This document shows positions 23,260 through 33,859 of a stretch of 64,000 nucleotides of DNA, one piece after another; positions within the stretch are counted from its first letter, which is position 1, and each line of letters begins with the position of its first letter. This stretch comes from Acheta domesticus. Its lineage: Eukaryota; Arthropoda; Insecta; Orthoptera; Gryllidae. Location: positions 6,239,371-6,303,370 of the forward strand of contig JAHLJT010000631.1 in NCBI GenBank assembly GCA_031308135.1, read 5' to 3'. Under the pieces are notes generated by a model. It did no database searches. It was not told the origin of the DNA and saw only the letters and a program-made list of their open reading frames with translations. The translations under genes were made by a program, and so were the position numbers.

Positions 23260-25825
23260 ACTAAGCATTTGTCAATGGTACTTTACGTAGTTTCGCACGC
23301 ACAAAGTCGTCAATTACATTGTCGAAGATCAATTCGTTCAAAATATCGTACTCAATGTTTAATAAAGCTAACGAAGATAGTCGTCCTTGAATCATGTTAC
23401 TGTATTTCAGCTTTGAAAATGAGCGTCCACCCGTACAATTAGTGACCATTAACGTTAAGAAAATTCTTAACGCTATTTCAATGTTAGGAAATGTCTCTAA
23501 GATTCTTTTTTTAACAATTTATAGATTTCTGCCAAAGATACGGTGCTGTTTGTTGGACCATAGCCCGCTAGTATGCCTAAAGCATACTAGCGGGCAATGG
23601 TTGGAATTTCAATGCGAAGATAATGTTGAAATTGAAAACACTCCGATATGAGCTCTTGTTCATTGACATCTGTGTTATAAAACTCAACAAATTGTTTACA
23701 TTTATTAAACAATTCTTTCTCACCAATAAGTTTTAATTCTGATAAAAATTGAAATCGTTTACTTATAATACTGTATGATTCAGCTCTTCTATCCAATTCA
23801 CTTATTAATGTGTCGATAATAGGAATATAAGTATGTAATTTAAATTTTTCTTTGGCAGAAAAGGTGACTTCGTCTGTTTCTGAGTCAAAATAAGTTACAC
23901 GAGAACTTCTGTTTGTTACACGCGAATTTTGATATTCTGAATCGGGAAACTTTTCTTTGGCGATTGTTTCAAAGTTATTAAATTCATTTCTCATGACATG
24001 CAAACAATTGATCAATGATGATATCAGCTTTGAAGCAACATCCAATGAAAGATTTTCTTTTTGCAACGTTTTGTTCGTTTCATTGACTTTTAAAAGTACA
24101 GCACTCCAGACTTCGGTTAAAATAATATTCTCTAATTTTTACATTTTCTTAGCTATACTGTAGACTTCATTTCGCGTTTCTGATGGGTTTTCTTTATTAT
24201 TTTCAATAAATTCCAAAGCTAATATAATCAGAGAATAACCACATTTTAAAGCTGAGACTGCATCGTATCTAGCAGACCACCTAGTATCAGATAAACTTTT
24301 TACTACTTGATATTTTACCAAGAATTTTTTTAATATATCCCAACGATGTGTTGAACACGAAAATAAATTGTATAATTTTTGTACAAGTTGGAAATAACTC
24401 GTTGCTGTCATCACGCAACCAGCAGCTTTAGCCCCGATTAAATTCAGGGAATGTCCAGCACAAGGAATGAAAATAGCGTATTCACATAATTGACGCAATC
24501 TTGCTAGTAGTCCTGAGTACACACCTGACATATTCGCGGCATATTCGTAAGTTTGACCGCGGCAATCATTAATTTATATCTGATTATTTTCGAGAAAAGC
24601 TAAAACCGTATTTGTTAAATATTCGGAACCATGTTCTTGAATAGGTACTGTATGAACTCTAAAAACCATTCAATCGGTGTGTTATCTTTTACATATCGAA
24701 TCGTAAATGTTAACTGATGGCTACAATCTGGAGTAGAATCAATACTAATTGAATAATAATTGGCCTCTTTCAACTCAGAAAGTATTTTTAGTTTTACTTG
24801 TTTACCCATAATCTCAATAAACTCATTGCAAATGTTTGCTGATAAATACGACACGAATCCTTTTACTGGATTACCATATTTGTTCAAATGCCCTTTAAGA
24901 AATGGATCAAATTTGCTAATTAGTTCTAAACAACCCAAATAATTTCCATTCTGCTGAGAACCAATTATTTCATTATCACCACGAAACGGCAGTCCGCGGC
25001 CAGCAAGAAATTTGATTGTTTCAACAATTCTAATCAAAACACTTTTCCAATAACTGACTTCTTCATTGAATTGGAAGAGTATTGATTCATTTACAGTACC
25101 CACTTTCTTACTTCAAAAGATGTAATCCATAGTTGCATATCTATGCCGCAAACTGTTTTCATGTTCAGTAATTGCACGGTTCAAATTTTTCCAGTCGTGA
25201 AACCCGTCCGGAGAATTCAACGCCGAATCGGAAGATGCAAAAAGACGGCATGCAAAACAGTATAACGCACTTTTAGATGGCGAAAATAGACGCCATGATC
25301 TACAGACAGTTTCACTGTTGTACAATTTACGTTTAAATACAGATTTAGTAAGATGTCTAATTACAATTTTCCCATTTCCATCTTCGTACTTTCTCGCTGT
25401 TTTTGAAAAATCACAATCTTTATTTTGAAAAAAACATAGGTCCATTCTGAATCCAAAAACATCGATCTTCTTCACTTATCTTATCCCATTCGCCGGAATC
25501 GTTTGATGTGCACCTGGATACTTTTGAAGAAGTCAGAGCATCACCTATATTTTCAGATGAGAAACATTTCTCATGTAATGAAACATCTTCCAGATGAGAA
25601 CTACCTTCGGAGGTACCTGATTCTGGCTCCATTTTCTGGTTTTCTGATCGATTAATTTCATTCGGTGTGTCCAAAAGAATTTCTGGTGTGTCATTTGAAG
25701 ATATGCATGGATTTACTGATTTTGTAAAGAAAGATGTCAGTTTGGGTAATTTTTTAATCCTTTCGTTCTCCTCAATCGCTTTTTTCTCTTAGATGCACCG
25801 CTTGAATATGTGCGTTTCGACATGG
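23260..25825 (-). pseudogene. hAT transposase, ZMYM1/TTF-type (broken)
   Basis: Read on the minus strand, a full-length transposase runs from MSKRTYSSGASKRKK near 25823 to VRAKLRKVPLTNA at about 23264. The order is a basic N-terminus with KLPKLTSFFTKS, then a TTF-type zinc-finger region (SALYCFACRLFASSD, EHENSLRHR). Next come the first catalytic region SISIDSTPDCSHQLTFTIRY, then MSGVYSGLLARL and IPCAGHSLNLIGAKA, and last the hATC dimerisation domain (NCTGGRSFSKLKYSNMIQGR, LSSLALLNIEYDILNEL). Frameshifts occur near 25775 (an A-rich run), 25450, 25105, 24600, 24100 and 23580. The terminal inverted repeats were not located. Uncharacterised host proteins of the ZMYM1-like group derive from such elements, but this copy is dead. 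Confidence 0.9.
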
Positions 25826-25829
25826 TACC

Positions 25830-26780
25830 AGTAAAATTAAATACCAATGAACTCTAGAAGAAAATACAATATACTGTTATACAAATTAGTTTATTTACAG
25901 ATACTTTCTGCATGCGTCAAATTCACAGTTCACAAAAGCAAACATTTTCGGTGCTTTCAATTTTTTATAATGTCACTTTGCATGTTAAAAATTGAGTTAA
26001 TATTTCTTAATCATATTGATTTTTTTATTCATTTACACTTGTTATATGTTATCATATTTGTATTTAAAATAATATTTTTGTCTAAATGATTGATTCGTTA
26101 ATACATAATTCTTAAATACTCTTAATTTTCAATCATGAAACTTTCTTATACGAATTATAATATAATAAAATTACACACTTTTTAATATCCTTTTATCAAT
26201 TTTTATTTGTTTGTTGCTCAATTTTTAAATTCATTAATTATAATGTTATAGTATTGTTATTTATTAGTTATAAAAAATATAATTTTATTACAATAAATAA
26301 ACATTGCTGTTTACAAAATTATACATTAAAATGTAATTAAATGTATCTTAAACTTACATTTTTTAGTGTGTTCCGTCGTGGGTTCAAATGATATGATAAA
26401 CCTTTCAGATGTTAATTATGTAAAGATGTTGTATTTTATATTATACTTATAACACTTAACACTGTTGCACTGTAACAACTGTATTGCACTTGTTCTTCAT
26501 TCGATTTCTGACTGCAAACTAAATTCATTTTCAATATTTGCCGATTGCTGCCAAGCAATACCATAGAGTAAAGATGTACATCCTTAGTCTATGGCAATAC
26601 GAAGGTCGTCCGGTAAATTTCTATGAAAGAGCGCGCATTGTTGTTAAACATGTGCATTGTCAGAAAGAACGATTCTTTGTAGACAGCTGTTTGACTTGGC
26701 GACAGATTTCGAAAACTGAACTGATCAAATTATAAGTGACATATTTTATTAATCTCTCGACATTCGTACCGTTGATGTTA
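25830..26780. other. Unassigned AT-rich spacer
   Basis: Very AT-rich sequence that probably includes the outer end of the hAT element. No signal could be assigned. Confidence 0.45.
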
Positions 26781-27310
26781 GAAATACAGTAAAATCTGTC
26801 TAAACCGGAACCTGTACAAGACGGAAACCTGCCTTAACCGGAAAATTTCTCCAGCCCGTGAAGTTAAATTGCATTTTTACACGACATAAAACGGAATCTG
26901 TCCAACGCGGAAACGGAACGGTTTTTCATGTCCTGCAAGGCGCAAAAAACCTTCATAAAACAGAATTTCTGTTAATTTAATGCAGTGCGCAGAGAGACGG
27001 GAGATACTCTTATTGGAATGAATGCATCTGCAAGTCTGTTTTAATATCTCTGTGCATATTATGTGTTTCACACGTGGCCGCACAGTGAAGGAAATGTTCC
27101 CCCGCTGTTATCGTAGAATCGACCTTGAGGTCATCTGTCTCTCATGGCGTAGGCCATCGGGGAATTCCCCCTCTCTCGTCTCTCTTAGCGTGGGTAGGTG
27201 TAAGGACATGGCTTCAATTTACGCGTCTCCCTGCCTCGCGTTGGCAATCGTAACCCCTTGATCAGAGCCGAATTGCTCAAGGCCATGCGAGGGTGTCAGA
27301 TAGACCTATA

Positions 27311-27547
27311 CCGCGATTTTTCTAACTTTGCCTCTCAAGGCCCGTCTTCACGATGAAATATGTCACGGTATTTAACGTCTCTCTCAGTCGTGCCGCTAGA
27401 TATCGCATGATCGCGACCGTATCAAGCAGCGCTTATCGCGACGGTATCAAGACTTCTAGCGACAGACCGAGAAAGACGCGAATTGCCGTGTGATACTCCA
27501 ACGTGGCCTGTAGGAGCTTGAGAGGCAGAGTTAGAAAAATCGCACTG
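27311..27547. mobile_element. Palindromic MITE copy 3
   Basis: Ends CGCGATTTTTCTAACTTTGC and GCAGAGTTAGAAAAATCGC are inverted repeats, followed inward by CTCTCAAGG and its counterpart. TA borders the left side (27309-27310), and the right border is shifted by two bases. The core contains GATCGCGACCGTATCAAGCA. Confidence 0.85.
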
Positions 27548-27559
27548 TAGTACTCTGGG

Positions 27560-27690
27560 CTGTGACGCATTGTGCGCTAAAAGCACGAAGTCTACAAGGA
27601 GGAGATTCAACTCCAGTGTTGGAGAGGTGGTGGGGGTATGTACGAAAAACGTCGGCAGCTACTTGAAAAATAAGACAACAAAACTAGACT
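27560..27690 (+). repeat. Dispersed GC-richer module (WWGY-type), copy
   Basis: AAGCACGAAGTCTACAAGG, GGTGGTGGGGGTATGTAC and AACGTCGGCAGCTACTTG match, inverted, the block at 32045-32250. They also resemble the leaders at 9941 and 10417. One frame reads RWWGYVRKTSAAT, compared with RWWGYVPKTSAAI in the inverted copy. It directly adjoins a palindromic MITE. Confidence 0.7.
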
Positions 27691-28390
27691 CCTTTGAGTT
27701 CAGTGACATCACGCGGCGAGAGAAGGAACTTATCTCGGCTGATAATCCACAAATTTCATTGGGCCCAAGTAGGTCAGTCGACGCCGGTTACCAAGAAAAT
27801 ATACAAGTTAGTTGCTGCCGGTTGCTAAGAAAATATTCATGAAGGGTTTAACAACTCTTTAAAAATTATTTAATTTCAATGAACTTCGGGGAAAACCAAA
27901 CCTTTTTCACAAGGTTTATCCGTGTGTAAATGAATGTCTTACAAGTTAAATATTTTTGTTTCATGTTTTATCTCTTACATTCTTTCCCAGTCGCTCAATT
28001 TTCGTTTTCATATTCCGTAAAGTTTTCTTCACCTTTATTCTTTTAACCAACCCCCCTACTTTCTTTTTCTGGTGGCAATCAATAATTCATCGCTGTTCCA
28101 CTCCACAATGTGGAGTCCACATGGCTGACAGTATTCTGATCTGGTTTTTTATTTCTTAACACCAGAACACAATTGTTTTCACATTTCATTTCTGCACATT
28201 GGCATTTGACCTAAGGTGCCCTTCAAAGATAAAAAATCTGTGAATGATGTTATTCTCTTCTCTATATTAGTGACAACCGTATGTCCATTTATAAGAATCT
28301 AAAATAGAAATTCATTATTTATTTTATACATGTATATAAATTTGTATGAAGTAGCATAGTAGACTTTTTACATATGAAATAAAAACTTAC

Positions 28391-28584
28391 CTTTAGTGTC
28401 ATATCACTCTTAATTAACACACATTTGGTCATATCCAAAATTGTAGAGGTTTCTCCTGCTACTAAATAAATAATTACACCCATGTTAACACGAAAGAAAT
28501 TAAATTTCAAAGAAACTCCAGAATTAAGGTTTACTGTGAAGTCTTCAAAGTTATAAATATGTGCCGTGTCACAAGATTGTGGAA
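28391..28584 (-). pseudogene. Exon-like block of the decayed THAP gene
   Basis: A 194-bp minus-strand block has an acceptor (TTGTTATTGTGCAAG) and a consensus donor GTAAGT. It encodes PQSCDTAHIYNFEDFTVNLN, then SGVSLKFNFFRVNMGVIIYL and AGETSTILDMTKCVLIKSD without a stop. I do not recognise the family. Its position downstream of the THAP and repeat blocks suggests one gene, but phases between blocks do not resolve cleanly. Confidence 0.5.
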
Positions 28585-28729
28585 CTTGCACAATAACAAA
28601 ATTGTGTTAGTAAATAATGTTAATAATGAGCAGTTTATATCTGAAGGGTAGGGCCTACAAAATAAATAACAAGTTCAATTCACAAGTTACAAATGTAACA
28701 TTATAAATTTTCTATTACTGAACAGAATT

Positions 28730-28832
28730 TGCAGGCAATCAATTTCCATCCATATTTAATAGTTTCAGAAGTTCCTTTACTTTCAATTAAGATTGCACAC
28801 ATCCTCTGATGATTTGAGAATTTCATAAAATA
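28730..28832 (-). repeat. Exon-like repeat unit, degenerate copy
   Basis: It is homologous to the unit at 30735-30822 (GGCAATNNATTTCCATNCAT and TTTGAGAATTNNNTAAAAT on the plus strand) but has stops in every frame tried. It shows that the tandem array extended to the left of the element at 28956. Confidence 0.65.
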
Positions 28833-29429
28833 TTAATTGTATATTTAGTATATTACATGTTACCGGTATATAATATTTATACATAGGCCTATAACATAAA
28901 ACGTTATATGTATTTATTAGCACTGAATTATCTCAAACAAAGAAGGCACTATATACAGTAAAATCCCTTTATAAATGACACCAGGGGGAATGGAATTTTG
29001 TCTCTTATGAGCGGGAACTCTAATAAGTGGGAAATGAGTTTTTCACGTGTTTATTGAGATGTTACCATATTTTTAGTAATTAGCATGATTTGTACACTTA
29101 TTTTAAACTTGAGGAAACATAAATTAGTTGATTCCAGAGCCCATTTAACCAGATCTATTGAGTAAATATCATGACATTTAAAGCACATGTGCTCATAAAT
29201 GGATTATATAAACAAATGTAAATATTGACACGAGAGTTATAAAAAATTACATTTGTGTAATTTTTGAAAAAACAAATGAATAGAGCAAAATGATGTTAAG
29301 AGTCTCTTATAAAGTACCTTCATAACTATCACTACCAAAAGTTTAAAGAAAAAATTTTGGAGAAAAGAAAAAATGATTATTATTTCTCTCGATATTACGT
29401 GAAAACTTTTTATTAAGTACATAACGTTA

Positions 29430-29945
29430 ACATAATTATAGAGAACAATTTTTATTATAAGAAAAAATTTGTATCTTCAATTTTGTAGCTGTAGAAAAAA
29501 ACTGAAAAACTGCAAACTCTTTCAATTTTCGAAAATTCAGAGTTAACAGTGAAAATACTAACAATGCTACCTCTATAAGTGAATTTCACTCTCTTCTTAA
29601 AAGAAATTTAAAGAAAAAATTTGGAACCATTTTTTGGGTAATTTTGAAAATGTCCCACGGGCTTCATGTACAGTACCCACAAAAATTTAGAATGGTTTTC
29701 AAAACCGTAGAGTTTCGAGCGGAAACATCTCGATCGCGGAATATTCATTTTGGAAAAAAACGTACGAATAATTTTGGCGCTAGTATTATTCACGGATGGA
29801 CGACGGGAAGTTTTGAAAGAAGAAAACAAACCTTTTTCGGTGTCTGGGGACCCCAAAACATGCATTCTGTTAAAATCTAGGAGTCGATTTTCTGCAGTAT
29901 TACATTACTTTCTCTATATTACGTATATATGTACGAGAAAGTAAC
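29430..29945 (+). repeat. AT-rich dispersed family, right-end fragment
   Basis: The interior matches the family (AATTTTGTAGCTGTAGAAAA, TTTCAATTTTCGAAAATTCAG, AAAATGTCCCACGGGCTTCA). It ends with the right terminus GTACGAGAAAGTA. Confidence 0.75.
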
Positions 29946-29982
29946 AATTGGAAACACTGGTCAAAACACTGAAAGCAAAATT

Positions 29983-30163
29983 CTGTGATTTATTCAGCTC
30001 TGTCTCTGGCAGGTATCAGCTGCTGACGGTTTCATCCAATCGGGAGCTTAAAAGTCAACCATCGTGATGTCACTAGCGACACAGAAGCTTCCGATTGGAT
30101 GAAACTGTAAACAGCTGATACCTTCTAGAGGCACGGTTACAAAAGTCGCACTATAGGTGTCTT
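29983..30163. mobile_element. Palindromic MITE copy 5 (divergent)
   Basis: Inverted arms GGTATCAGCTGCTGACGG and GGTTTCATCCAATCGGGAGC pair with sequence at 30087-30125. The outer ends CTGTGATTTATT and CTATAGTGCGACTTTTGTAA (complement) resemble the CTGCGATTTTT ends of the other copies. The interior is a different version from copies 1-4. Confidence 0.65.
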
Positions 30164-30564
30164 CCTTGTTGCCAAAAGACACGAAGCTTACTGAATGAGC
30201 TTTCTTCACGAGAACTTCGCACACCTCCCCCCCCCCCCGCCGATGACACGGGTGTTGCGATCCCCTGCTCCAGCCTATTTTAAGCACGTGTCCCAACCCT
30301 TACCATGCGGAGGAAATTCCCAAGACACCTGGAGGAAAATTCCACGCTTAGTCTCTTACAAGTGAGAAGAAACGGATGGCGGGGATTAAAATCTTGTCCA
30401 CTATACGCGGGAATCTCTAATAACGGGGTCTCTTAAAAGCGGGAAATAAATGCATTGTTTATATACAGCTGACCTCGGGACCGTGAATTTTGTCTCCTAT
30501 AAGCGGGATTCTCTTATAACGGGGTCTCTTATAGCGGGATTTTACTCTCTATCATTACTTACAG

Positions 30565-31105
30565 AACATGTAGGTGGTGGATTTCCATCGATGATCATAG
30601 TTTCAGACTCAGTATTTACACTTTCATCTCCACTAGACTAAGAAAATTTTGTGAAATATTTTTATACATTTATTATACTTATAGATATATTTGTTCAATA
30701 CAAAAAGGTAAAACAATAAATTCAATTACTTGCAGGCAATGGATTTCCATTCATGATAATAGTTTTAGATGCATCTACCTTTTCATTAGGCCTACATTTA
30801 TCATCAGTGGCTTGACAATTCTGTAAAATATGTATTTATTTATCGAATTGTCCAATACACAGAAGGCAATATATATCATTACTTACAGAACATGAAGGTG
30901 ATGGATTTCAGTCCATGATCATAGTTTCAGACTCAGTATTTACACTTTCATCTCTACTAGACAAAGAAAATTTTCTGAAATATTAACATATTTGTTTATT
31001 CGGTCCAATATAAGAAGGTAAAACAGATTTAGTTACTAATAGATCTTGAAGGCAATGGATTTCCATTCATCATTTCATTTGTATCATCATTAGTTTGAGA
31101 ATTCT
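30565..31105 (-). repeat. Tandem exon-like units, two rounds of about 320 bp
   Basis: Minus-strand blocks at 30735-30822 and 31046-31103 are related (NCQATDDKCRPNEK, NGNPLPA). Blocks at 30565-30655 and 30880-30975 are near-identical (DESVNTESETMIIDGNP in the first). All are bordered by splice-like signals, such as the TTTTACAG acceptor and GTAAGTAATG donor. The copy at 30880-30975 has a TGA at the position of the second GNP glycine. The copy at 30565-30655 has lost one candidate acceptor AG. The encoded text is acidic and Ser/Thr-rich, of unknown role. Confidence 0.7.
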
Positions 31106-31189
31106 GTAAAATATTAATATTCACTTTTACATTGCCCAGTATTGAAAAGGAAAACTAATTTAACAAGTCTATTTTCTCAAATAATGTTT

Positions 31190-31440
31190 GCATTGAAAAT
31201 TGAAGGAACTGCACCAGTTTTCAATCTCAATGAATTTGCAAGTAAGGTATCTACATTCCCGGAAATTATCACATTGAAAGGTTGGACAATATCCGATGCT
31301 TCAAAATGTTTCTCACAAAAATAAATATATTTTTGAGATGTTGGGAATTTGTGAATGTTTTCAGCAGCAATGGAATGCCATCTCTCTCACACTGTAGGAT
31401 CCTAAACCAAAGAATTTTTTTCTGCAGAATTATGTTGTGT
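31190..31440 (-). pseudogene. THAP zinc-finger domain remnant
   Basis: One minus-strand frame reads ERWHSIAAENIHKFPTSQKY, then IYFCEKHFEASDIV, and RLKTGAVPSIFN after an insert. This is the C-terminal half of a THAP domain: the conserved Trp, the C-x2-H zinc ligands in CEKH, and the terminal AVPTIF-like motif. The upstream Cys pair is not readable and stops interrupt the N-terminal part, so I call it a pseudogene. THAP domains occur in host transcription factors and in P-element transposases, and either could be the source. Confidence 0.65.
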
Positions 31441-32044
31441 TTCCTACATTCCAAAACTGAATTTCAGTAACTTCATTTCACTTTTTTCCATTTATTTTTC
31501 CGTAATAAAACCAATAAAATAAATCAAGTTCACTTCAAAAAATGAAACATTGCATTTATAATAATGTTGCAATATGAAAAATGACAACAAATAATTAAAT
31601 TTCATATACATTTAACAAAAACTTACCTGCAATCAGTATGTTTAATTATTACTCATGTATTAAAGATTGAGATTGACAATACTTATTCACATTGTTTTCA
31701 TTGAGAAAATTACTTAAATTTGGTATTCGAAAATATGCTATTTCTTTATTTATCGCAATTTTGGCTTCACTATTGCGCGCAATTTTTAATTGAAGGACTG
31801 TAGACTTTGTGATCGAGAACCAATAATTCTTTCCCACTCATTCGCCTCCCACACATTCACGAAATTGGAGCTTATTGTTTAAGTAATAATTATAATAATT
31901 ATTAATTACATAATAATGATTCTGATTAATTATATAACTTGATTATAATTATAATATAAGTATATTATATAACGAATATATTATGTAATAATTATTATTA
32001 ATATTGTTATTGTCAAGAGTTAAAAATAAATAAATTTTTTCTTC

Positions 32045-32250
32045 CAGCCGACTCGTGCTTCCCGCGGATTCGCTTTGCTTTGCTGCCATTGGCTGTTTTG
32101 AAAGCCTTCGTAGTTCTTTCGATTGCCGCGTGAGGTCGCTGAAGACGAAGGGGTCTGGTTTTTTTCAAGTATATAGCTGCCGACGTTTTTGGTACATACC
32201 CCCACCACCGGAGTTGAGTCTCCTCCTTGTAGACTTCGTGGCTAAAAGAG
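32045..32250 (-). repeat. Dispersed GC-richer module (WWGY-type), inverted copy
   Basis: This is the inverted counterpart of 27560-27690. The minus strand is open here and reads HEVYKEETQLRWWGYVPKTS followed by AAIYLKKTRPLRLQRP. I do not recognise a protein family, and the shared reading frame with the other copy is only partial. Confidence 0.65.
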
Positions 32251-32400
32251 TCTGCGGGAAGTTCGGGTGCAGCCACTAGCCAGCGAGGTGATGTTTTTAT
32301 GACTTTCACAACCAGTTTGACAATGATTGAAAAAATAACAACATAAAACTCTACATATTAACATTTTTCAACTTAGTAAAACAACTGAAAAGGTGTTATA

Positions 32401-32649
32401 CTGCGGTTTTTATAGGAAGAGCTCTCAAGATAACTCAAATCCCATCTTCGCGATGGAATATGTCACGGCATTTCGTATCATTCACAGTCGTTCCGCTAGA
32501 TTTCGCACGATCGCGACCGTATGAAGCAGTGCTTGCGATCATGCGACTTCTACCGGCAAGACCGAGAAAAGACGCGAAATGCCGTGACATATTCCATCGC
32601 GAAGATGGGATTTGAGTTATCTTGAGATCTCTTCCTAGAAAAATCGCAG
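32401..32649. mobile_element. Palindromic MITE copy 4, near-perfect arms
   Basis: It is a 249-bp element with TA on both sides (32399-32400, 32650-32651). Ends are CTGCGGTTTTTATAGG and CTGCGATTTTTCTAGG (complement). Inside these, about 53 bp from TCTCAAGATAACTC to GGCATTTCG match exactly between arms. The central spacer has GATCGCGACC and GCGATCATGCGAC, themselves partly palindromic. The transcript would fold into a long hairpin. Confidence 0.92.
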
Positions 32650-33249
32650 TATAGTAAGAGAGAAACCCAAAACGCAAATACTCTAGATTACTGTTGAAAA
32701 AAGTAACGTTATTTAAATAAACAAGTCGTGGAATATTTCTTTTTACCTAATTGTCAGAAATAATTGTTTAATATTTATTGGTGATTTTTTCCATAAATGA
32801 GTTTTATGTTAGTATACGTTTTATAATTATAATAAAGTCATGTTACTAGTTTCAGGACGGAAATATCAACATAAAAAATGTCATGAACGGACCATTCTGC
32901 CTAAAACGGAAACCTCCCTAACTTAAACCGGAATTTTTTTTTGTCCCAATCGTTTCCGGTTTAGACAGATTTTACTGTATATCGAGTACTATTCGTTATT
33001 AGATTCACATTTTCAGTATTATAATTTTTTGTAACTACATTCATTCATAGTCTTTTATAAGTTTTGATTATACCTCCTTTTCTGTACTGTTTTTAGTCTG
33101 AAGCTGGGGAGAAATATATTCCGAAACGTCGCTACTTGAAAATCGTAATTAACATTTTTGTCTGTTGAAAAATCTGTGGCCATATCATTTATTAATAAAA
33201 AATGGGAAGTTTGCGTGAAAACTTTATAAGAGATCATTTGATGCATATA

Positions 33250-33850
33250 TAAACAAATCGCCGCTAATGTAAATATTAACGACGAGACTATGCAACAAAA
33301 TTACATTTTCGTAAGTTAAAAAAAAAAAAAATAACAAAATAGACCAAAATGACGAATATGGCATCTCAAAGAGTACACTGAGCACTAACCCTATATTTAA
33401 AGAAATATCATTGGAACCATTTTTAAGAATCTCATTTTCGTTATTTTTTTTAATTGCACATATTGCGCGAAAACCACAAAAATTTTCAAAAAATTTACAT
33501 GACTTAATTGAAAGAACTAATTACGGAGAACATAATTCATTTGAAAGAAAACTGTCATCTTCAATTTTAAAGCTGTCACCACGACGCCGCAAAAAATCCA
33601 AACTTTTGCAATTTTCGAAAATTTAGAGTTAATAGTGAAAATCGGACCTATGCCACCTAGGTGTATTTTACACTTTTCTTAGAAGAAACTTAAGAAAACT
33701 TTGATCCAATTTTGAGAATTTTTTAAAATATCTCAGGGGCCTCATGTAGCCCAAAAATTATCGACTGGAGTTTCTTCAGTTTGGAAAAATCGTACACCTA
33801 GTATAGACGCTATAGTGTTGTTCACATACACTAGGGGGACATGTGATGCG
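33250..33850 (+). repeat. AT-rich dispersed family, internal fragment
   Basis: Family modules are readable (AAGCTGTCACCACGACGCC, CAATTTTCGAAAATTTAGAG, ATATCTCAGGGGCCTCATGT, GTTGTTCACATACACTAGG). Both termini are missing or unrecognised. Confidence 0.65.
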
Positions 33851-33859
33851 TGCTCGCAG

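Larger units (their letters stand above)
28956..30549. mobile_element. Second pogo-like element, inserted in the THAP-gene array
   Basis: The left end CAGTAAAATCCCTTTATAA follows TA. The right end ends GCGGGATTTTACTCTC before TATCATTACTT. Both ends carry repeated GACNAAATTT / CTCTTATAAGCGGGA subterminal motifs. The right terminal triplet is mutated. No transposase frame was found. A palindromic MITE and a copy of the AT-rich family lie inside it. Confidence 0.8.
26787..32977. mobile_element. Pogo-like inverted ends enclosing a 6.2-kb nested composite
   Basis: The left end CAGTAAAATCTGTCTAAACC (26787) and the right end (its complement, finishing 32977) match perfectly for 24 bp and are both bordered by TA. 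Further GACGGAAACC/TTAACCGG-type motifs repeat inside both ends. Such CAG-initial, TA-flanked ends are typical of pogo/Tigger elements. No pogo transposase is visible between them. The interior holds other insertions and a decayed THAP gene. Two separate elements, each with one surviving end, are an alternative. Confidence 0.6.
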
